This document shows positions 6,175-9,127 of a DNA stretch of 9,127 nucleotides, in pieces. The first letter of the stretch is position 1. Every line of letters starts with the position of its first letter. Origin of the DNA: Candidatus Micrarchaeaceae archaeon (GTDB lineage: Archaea; Micrarchaeota; Micrarchaeia; Micrarchaeales; CABMGC01); contig DAIDAD010000009.1 in assembly GCA_027310795.1 (NCBI GenBank), forward strand, positions 1-9,127, given 5' to 3'. Both the position numbers and the translations under genes were made by a program. The notes beneath the pieces were generated by a model, which was given only the letters and a program-made list of their open reading frames with translations, did no database searches and was not told the DNA's origin.

Positions 6175-6245
6175 TGGAGGCAAGGAGAATTGGACTCCTG
6201 CTTGCAGAATGTCAATCTGCCGTCCTACCACTAGACGATGCCTCC
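6175..6245 (-). tRNA. tRNA-Val(GAC): tRNA-Val(GAC) with C at position 55
   Basis: A 71-nt cloverleaf on the minus strand. The acceptor stem GGAGGCA/TGCCTCC is perfect. The D arm is GTCT/GGAC with a short AGTGGTA loop. The anticodon stem GCAGA/TCTGC encloses TTGACAT, anticodon GAC, which reads GUC and GUU. The variable loop is 4 nt, and the T arm is AGGAG/CTCCT. The discriminator base is A; there is no encoded CCA and no intron. The T loop reads TCCAATT rather than the near-universal TTC-purine-A, so position 55, normally T (pseudouridine), is C. Read on the plus strand, the opposite arm lacks a T loop and the D-loop GG, so the minus orientation is right. It lies 24 nt downstream of RNase Z. 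Confidence 0.88.
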
Positions 6246-6268
6246 TATAAATTAGGATTAGGTTGACG

Positions 6269-6280
6269 ATTAAATTAATA
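6269..6280 (-). promoter_or_regulatory. TATA box for tRNA-Val, overlapping the RNase Z stop codon
   Basis: On the minus strand this reads TATTAATTTAAT, centred about 30 nt before the tRNA 5' end, the expected archaeal distance. It covers the last codons and the TAA stop of RNase Z, so the tRNA may be transcribed alone as well as by read-through from the upstream genes. Confidence 0.4.
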
Positions 6281-7163
6281 TTATGTCGCCATCCTTTGCC
6301 ATCTCTGTATTCTTGAATACCTTGCGCGCCTCCATTTCCAGAGCTTTGCTGTCCTTATATCTCGCGCTTATGTGCGTCAATACAAGTTTCTTTACATGCG
6401 CCTTCTTTGCGACAGACGCCGCCTCTGCAGCAGTTGAATGCTTCCTCTCAAATGCAAGCTTCTTTTCGCTCTCTGCGAAAGATGATTCATGTATCAGCAG
6501 GTCGGCGTCCTTTGCCGCCCTAGCCGTCGATTCAGAAGGCCTTGTATCAGACGCATAGACGACTTTCTTGCCTTTTGCCAATTTTGCAACCTTTGATATG
6601 CTGATTTTCTTTCCGTTTGCATTCACTCTTCCTTTTTCAAGAAGCTCCTTGAACATAAGGCCCTTTATGCCTAGCTTCTTGCACAGCTCCTTGTCAAACC
6701 GCATTTTCGGGTTTTCTTCAAAGACATAACCATACGTCTCTATCGAATGGTTCAATGGGAAAGACCTCATGGAAAAGCCCCGTCCCTTGTACACTGTGCC
6801 GCTCCCTATGCCCTTTATGCTTATTCTGTATCCTATCTTCGCACTGTCGAATGTAACGAGCGCGCGTATTACCTTTTCATAACCTTTCGGCACGAAAATG
6901 TCAAGCGGCTCTGTTCTGTTGTTTATCGCCAAGGTCCTCAACAAGCCTGCTATCCCTATTATATGATCACCATGTACATGGCTTATGAATATCGCCTTTG
7001 TCTTGTAAGCATTGACCTTGTACTTCAGCATCTGGACCTGCGTGCCTTCGCCGCAGTCGAAGAGGAAGGTCTCGCCGTTGTATACAAGGGCTATGCTCGG
7101 CAGGCCTCTGTCCTTTGATGGCGCAGATCCCGCCGTGCCTAAGGCAATTATCTTTATCTCCAT
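6270..7163 (-). CDS. rnz: ribonuclease Z (tRNA 3' endonuclease)
   Basis: A zinc-dependent metallo-beta-lactamase-fold endonuclease that cuts tRNA precursors just after the discriminator base. This step is needed here because none of the three tRNAs encodes CCA. At 297 residues it has the length of the short RNase Z form. It starts with IIALGTAGSAP, then FDCGEGTQ (35-42). The metal motif is H62-V-H64-G-D66-H67, with further ligands His139 (NHSIETYGY), Asp206 (YASDTRP) and His264 (LTHISARY). The HESSF (225-229) and HST (242-244) elements of the family are present. The segment RFDKELCKKLGIKGLMFKELLEKG (155-178) matches the region after the substrate-binding arm in this family. The gene begins 9 nt after the NFACT stop codon, and a tRNA follows 24 nt downstream. 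Confidence 0.95.
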   Translation of the reverse strand: MEIKIIALGTAGSAPSKDRGLPSIALVYNGETFLFDCGEGTQVQMLKYKVNAYKTKAIFISHVHGDHIIGIAGLLRTLAINNRTEPLDIFVPKGYEKVIRALVTFDSAKIGYRISIKGIGSGTVYKGRGFSMRSFPLNHSIETYGYVFEENPKMRFDKELCKKLGIKGLMFKELLEKGRVNANGKKISISKVAKLAKGKKVVYASDTRPSESTARAAKDADLLIHESSFAESEKKLAFERKHSTAAEAASVAKKAHVKKLVLTHISARYKDSKALEMEARKVFKNTEMAKDGDIILI

Positions 7164-7172
7164 GAATATGCA

Positions 7173-8270
7173 CTACAGCTCTATTGTCAATGACTTCTTT
7201 TTAAGGTCTATACCCATTACCTTTATCACGGAAGAGCCGTTCAATTCCTCCACGCTCGGCTTCTTCTTCAGCTTTGCCTCTTCTATCAGCGCATTTATCG
7301 CGTTCATGTTCTCAAGGATCATCCTTCCGATTGCTGCATACTCCTTCTCCTGATCGGCAAATCTCTTTGCAAGAAGTTTCTGCTTCTCTATGCTCGCCTC
7401 TATCTCCGCTACCTTCTTGTCTGTTTCAGTGTCAGTGCCGAGCCTGCCGGTCTTGGCGAATTCATCAAGAAGTTCGTTCATGCTATTGAATGAAACATGC
7501 CGCATGTTTCCGTATTTTTCCAGAGGGTATGCAGAATAATCGTGATACGCGCCGCTGTCGTCTATGTATATCACAGGCTCAGGCGAATCCGCCCTGTCGA
7601 AGGCGTATGCCATCGCATGGCCTACTGACTCTCTGTCGGCAGAAGCAGCTTTTACCTTGGGATCCACACCCTGGCTCCTGAGTGCGTCGTCAAGATACAC
7701 GGGACCAAGGTTGAAGTACTTCGAAAGCGATCTTATCAGCATGTCCTCTTCGGAGCAAGCGGCATCTATGAGCTCTGCGGAGTCGTTCTCAATTTCTTCA
7801 AAGTCTGCCTTCCCCTGTTCAATCTGGTACTTCGCCTTTGATCTTATCTCCCTGTCCTTGTAGATGATCCTCTTGTAGCACAGGTCGATGGCCCCGTCCT
7901 TTACGAGAATCAGGTTTCCCCTGCCGAACATCTCTATCACAATCGAATACTCCTGTCCTTTCGCCGACAACTCAATTATTATTATCCTGTCCATGCCGTA
8001 CTGGTACAGCCTCTTCACCTTTGCGTTCTCTATCCTTTTGCGCATCGCGATTGCGAATTGAGTCCCTGCCTGCGATTCCAAAGAGTACTTTGTGGAATTG
8101 AAAGACGCCAACAGACTGCAGTACACGCTTGTCGTCGCTCCGTTATTGTAGAACTGCATCCTGAACGAGCCCTTGCCGTCTTCATAGAACTTGCGCAGAT
8201 ACGAGCCCTCTATTTTGTCCTTGAGCTCCTTGATCGCAAGGTGCAGCTCAAGGGAAGCCATCTCGCGCAT
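7173..8270 (-). CDS. NFACT-N domain protein (RqcH/Tae2/NEMF family) lacking NFACT-R
   Basis: Ribosome-associated quality-control factor of the NEMF/Tae2/RqcH/FbpA family. Full-length members bind the large subunit carrying a stalled peptidyl-tRNA and, in bacteria and archaea, direct Ala-tRNA tailing. Visible parts: NFACT-N at about 1-155, with Asp94-Arg95 in YGMDRIIII, equivalent to the tRNA-contacting DR pair of RqcH, and IEMFGRGNLILV (112-123); a helix-hairpin-helix region at about 180-208 (LGPVYLDDALRSQGVDP); a linker with the family's YPLEKYG and NELLDEF; and a coiled coil at about 283-333. The protein ends at residue 365 with IDLKKKSLTIEL, just where full-length archaeal members continue to the middle domain and NFACT-R. 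RNase Z begins 9 nt later, so no remnant is left. It follows GGGP synthase after 9 nt; a start three codons in (8261) is also possible. Confidence 0.85.
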   Translation of the reverse strand: MREMASLELHLAIKELKDKIEGSYLRKFYEDGKGSFRMQFYNNGATTSVYCSLLASFNSTKYSLESQAGTQFAIAMRKRIENAKVKRLYQYGMDRIIIIELSAKGQEYSIVIEMFGRGNLILVKDGAIDLCYKRIIYKDREIRSKAKYQIEQGKADFEEIENDSAELIDAACSEEDMLIRSLSKYFNLGPVYLDDALRSQGVDPKVKAASADRESVGHAMAYAFDRADSPEPVIYIDDSGAYHDYSAYPLEKYGNMRHVSFNSMNELLDEFAKTGRLGTDTETDKKVAEIEASIEKQKLLAKRFADQEKEYAAIGRMILENMNAINALIEEAKLKKKPSVEELNGSSVIKVMGIDLKKKSLTIEL

Positions 8271-8279
8271 ACGAATCAG

Positions 8280-9086
8280 CTAAAGCCTCTTCTTCCCTTC
8301 TTCCTTCACTATCTTCGCAAGCAGCTCCGCGTCCTTCTTCGCCTTTCCCGACCTTTCTATCGCGGTGCCTATCTGCACAATGTCTGCACCAGCCTTAAGC
8401 GTGCTGCGCAGGTGCGTGCCGTTCATTATGCCGCCAGCGACTATGTAAGGCACGTTTATCACGCTCTTCACAGCGCTCACCATCTTTGGAGGCACTGGTC
8501 CGTAGCCCATGAGCTGCGGGTTGGAGCCAACATCGGTGAGTATGAACTTATTGCCAAGGTACTGGCCAGAAAGCGCGAGAGCCGCAGCCACTTTCTCCTT
8601 TTCCCTCGGCACCATGTTCGCATCGCCTACCCATCCGACTGTGCCGCCAGGCGCAACCACTATGTAGCCTATGGAAATGGGCTCTATGCCCAATTCCCTT
8701 ATTATCGGCGCTGAAAGCATCTGCGCATGGGTTATCCAGTACGTGTTCCTCGCATTCAGCAGGGACATGAAGTACACAGCATCGGCATGCTTTGTAAGGG
8801 TAGCTATGTTGCCAGGAAACAGCACGACAGGCACGTCGACGTTTTCCTTGACCCGTTTGGTGACGCTATCAAGAAGCTCGCCCTGCGCGCCTATGCTTCC
8901 GCCCATCAATATAAGGTCTGCCCCTCCTTCAGCTGCCGCCTTTGCGGTGCTGACCGCCTTGTCAGGGCTGCTGTAGTCGACAGGGTCCACGAGCATGAAC
9001 ATCAGCGCGCCCTTTTCATCTAAACGTTCGTATATGTATTTTTCCACTTTTCCAATATTTTTATTCATGTAATTCAACCAAATCAT
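8280..9086 (-). CDS. geranylgeranylglyceryl phosphate synthase (GGGP synthase)
   Basis: A TIM-barrel prenyltransferase that joins geranylgeranyl diphosphate to sn-glycerol-1-phosphate, the first step of archaeal ether-lipid synthesis. It has 268 residues. Family motifs in order are MLVDPVDYSSPDKA (31-44), MGGSIGAQG (61-69), VVLFPGN (87-93), SLLNARNTYWI (108-118), GYIVVAPGGTVGWVGDAN (140-157), the VGSNP loop (186-190), VAGGIMNG (216-223) and IGTAIE (239-244). The usual YLEAGSGA around the glycerol-phosphate site reads ILTDVGSNP here. The ATG at 9086 overlaps a TGA ending another minus-strand frame as ATGA, which suggests coupling to an upstream gene beyond the window. An ATG at 9068 preceded by GGTTGA is the alternative start, where similarity to the family begins. 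It is probably the first visible gene of a transcript that runs through NFACT and RNase Z. Confidence 0.93.
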   Translation of the reverse strand: MIWLNYMNKNIGKVEKYIYERLDEKGALMFMLVDPVDYSSPDKAVSTAKAAAEGGADLILMGGSIGAQGELLDSVTKRVKENVDVPVVLFPGNIATLTKHADAVYFMSLLNARNTYWITHAQMLSAPIIRELGIEPISIGYIVVAPGGTVGWVGDANMVPREKEKVAAALALSGQYLGNKFILTDVGSNPQLMGYGPVPPKMVSAVKSVINVPYIVAGGIMNGTHLRSTLKAGADIVQIGTAIERSGKAKKDAELLAKIVKEEGKKRL

Positions 9087-9127
9087 CTTGTCAACATTAG
9101 CGTCATGCGCTGCCGTACTTTCCGATG

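Noticed and set aside
8058..8714. Plus-strand open frame of 218 codons across the NFACT/GGGP synthase junction
   Set aside because: It lies opposite two well-supported genes, is unusually rich in Arg, His and Tyr, and shows no motif. It is a shadow frame.
9083..9127. Possible 3' end of an upstream minus-strand gene (HRKVRQRMTLMLTR then TGA, overlapping the GGGP synthase ATG)
   Set aside because: Only 14 codons are visible, and two other frames are also possible here, so I do not call a gene; it is used only as weak support for the start at 9086.

Overview
The window reads as archaeal chromosome. Three things point that way: TATA boxes of the form TTTTAAATAC placed 25-30 nt ahead of starts, tRNA genes without encoded CCA, and a geranylgeranylglyceryl phosphate (GGGP) synthase, the first committed enzyme of archaeal ether lipids. 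Spacing is tight, base composition is moderate by eye, and codon use favours ATA for Ile and AGG for Arg. This would fit an ARMAN/Micrarchaeota-type or Thermoplasmatales-like genome. That placement is inference; no rRNA or other phylogenetic marker lies in the window.

Layout, left half, plus strand: a TraB/TIKI-like protein (108-782), a small hypothetical protein with its own promoter (884-1129), and two tandem tRNA-Gly genes (GCC and UCC). The second tRNA is followed after 23 nt by a membrane-anchored FKBP-type prolyl isomerase (1491-2054). Next comes a long double-ThyX protein (2123-3817). A quinone-type cassette follows: a UbiA/MenA-like prenyltransferase (3859-4758) and two tandem UbiE/MenG-type methyltransferase paralogs of identical length (4763-5449, 5458-6144).

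Right half, minus strand, read right to left: GGGP synthase (9086-8280), an NFACT-N (RqcH/Tae2/NEMF) protein that stops before the usual C-terminal NFACT-R domain (8270-7173), RNase Z (7163-6270) and tRNA-Val(GAC) (6245-6175). Gaps of 9, 9 and 24 nt suggest one transcript, with a probable extra promoter just before the tRNA. The two halves converge at about 6145-6174.

The UbiA protein and the two methyltransferases look like the last steps of menaquinone-type synthesis, prenylation then ring methylation. GGGP synthase would draw on the same prenyl-diphosphate pool. RNase Z, the NFACT protein and the tRNAs belong to RNA processing and translation quality control. Most of the window is housekeeping. 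I see no CRISPR array, insertion sequence, phage gene or obvious defence system. The points most worth a second look are the shortened NFACT protein, the double-ThyX protein whose signature motif is split between its halves, the diverged second UbiE, the C at position 55 of tRNA-Val, and the altered phosphate-site motif of the GGGP synthase.
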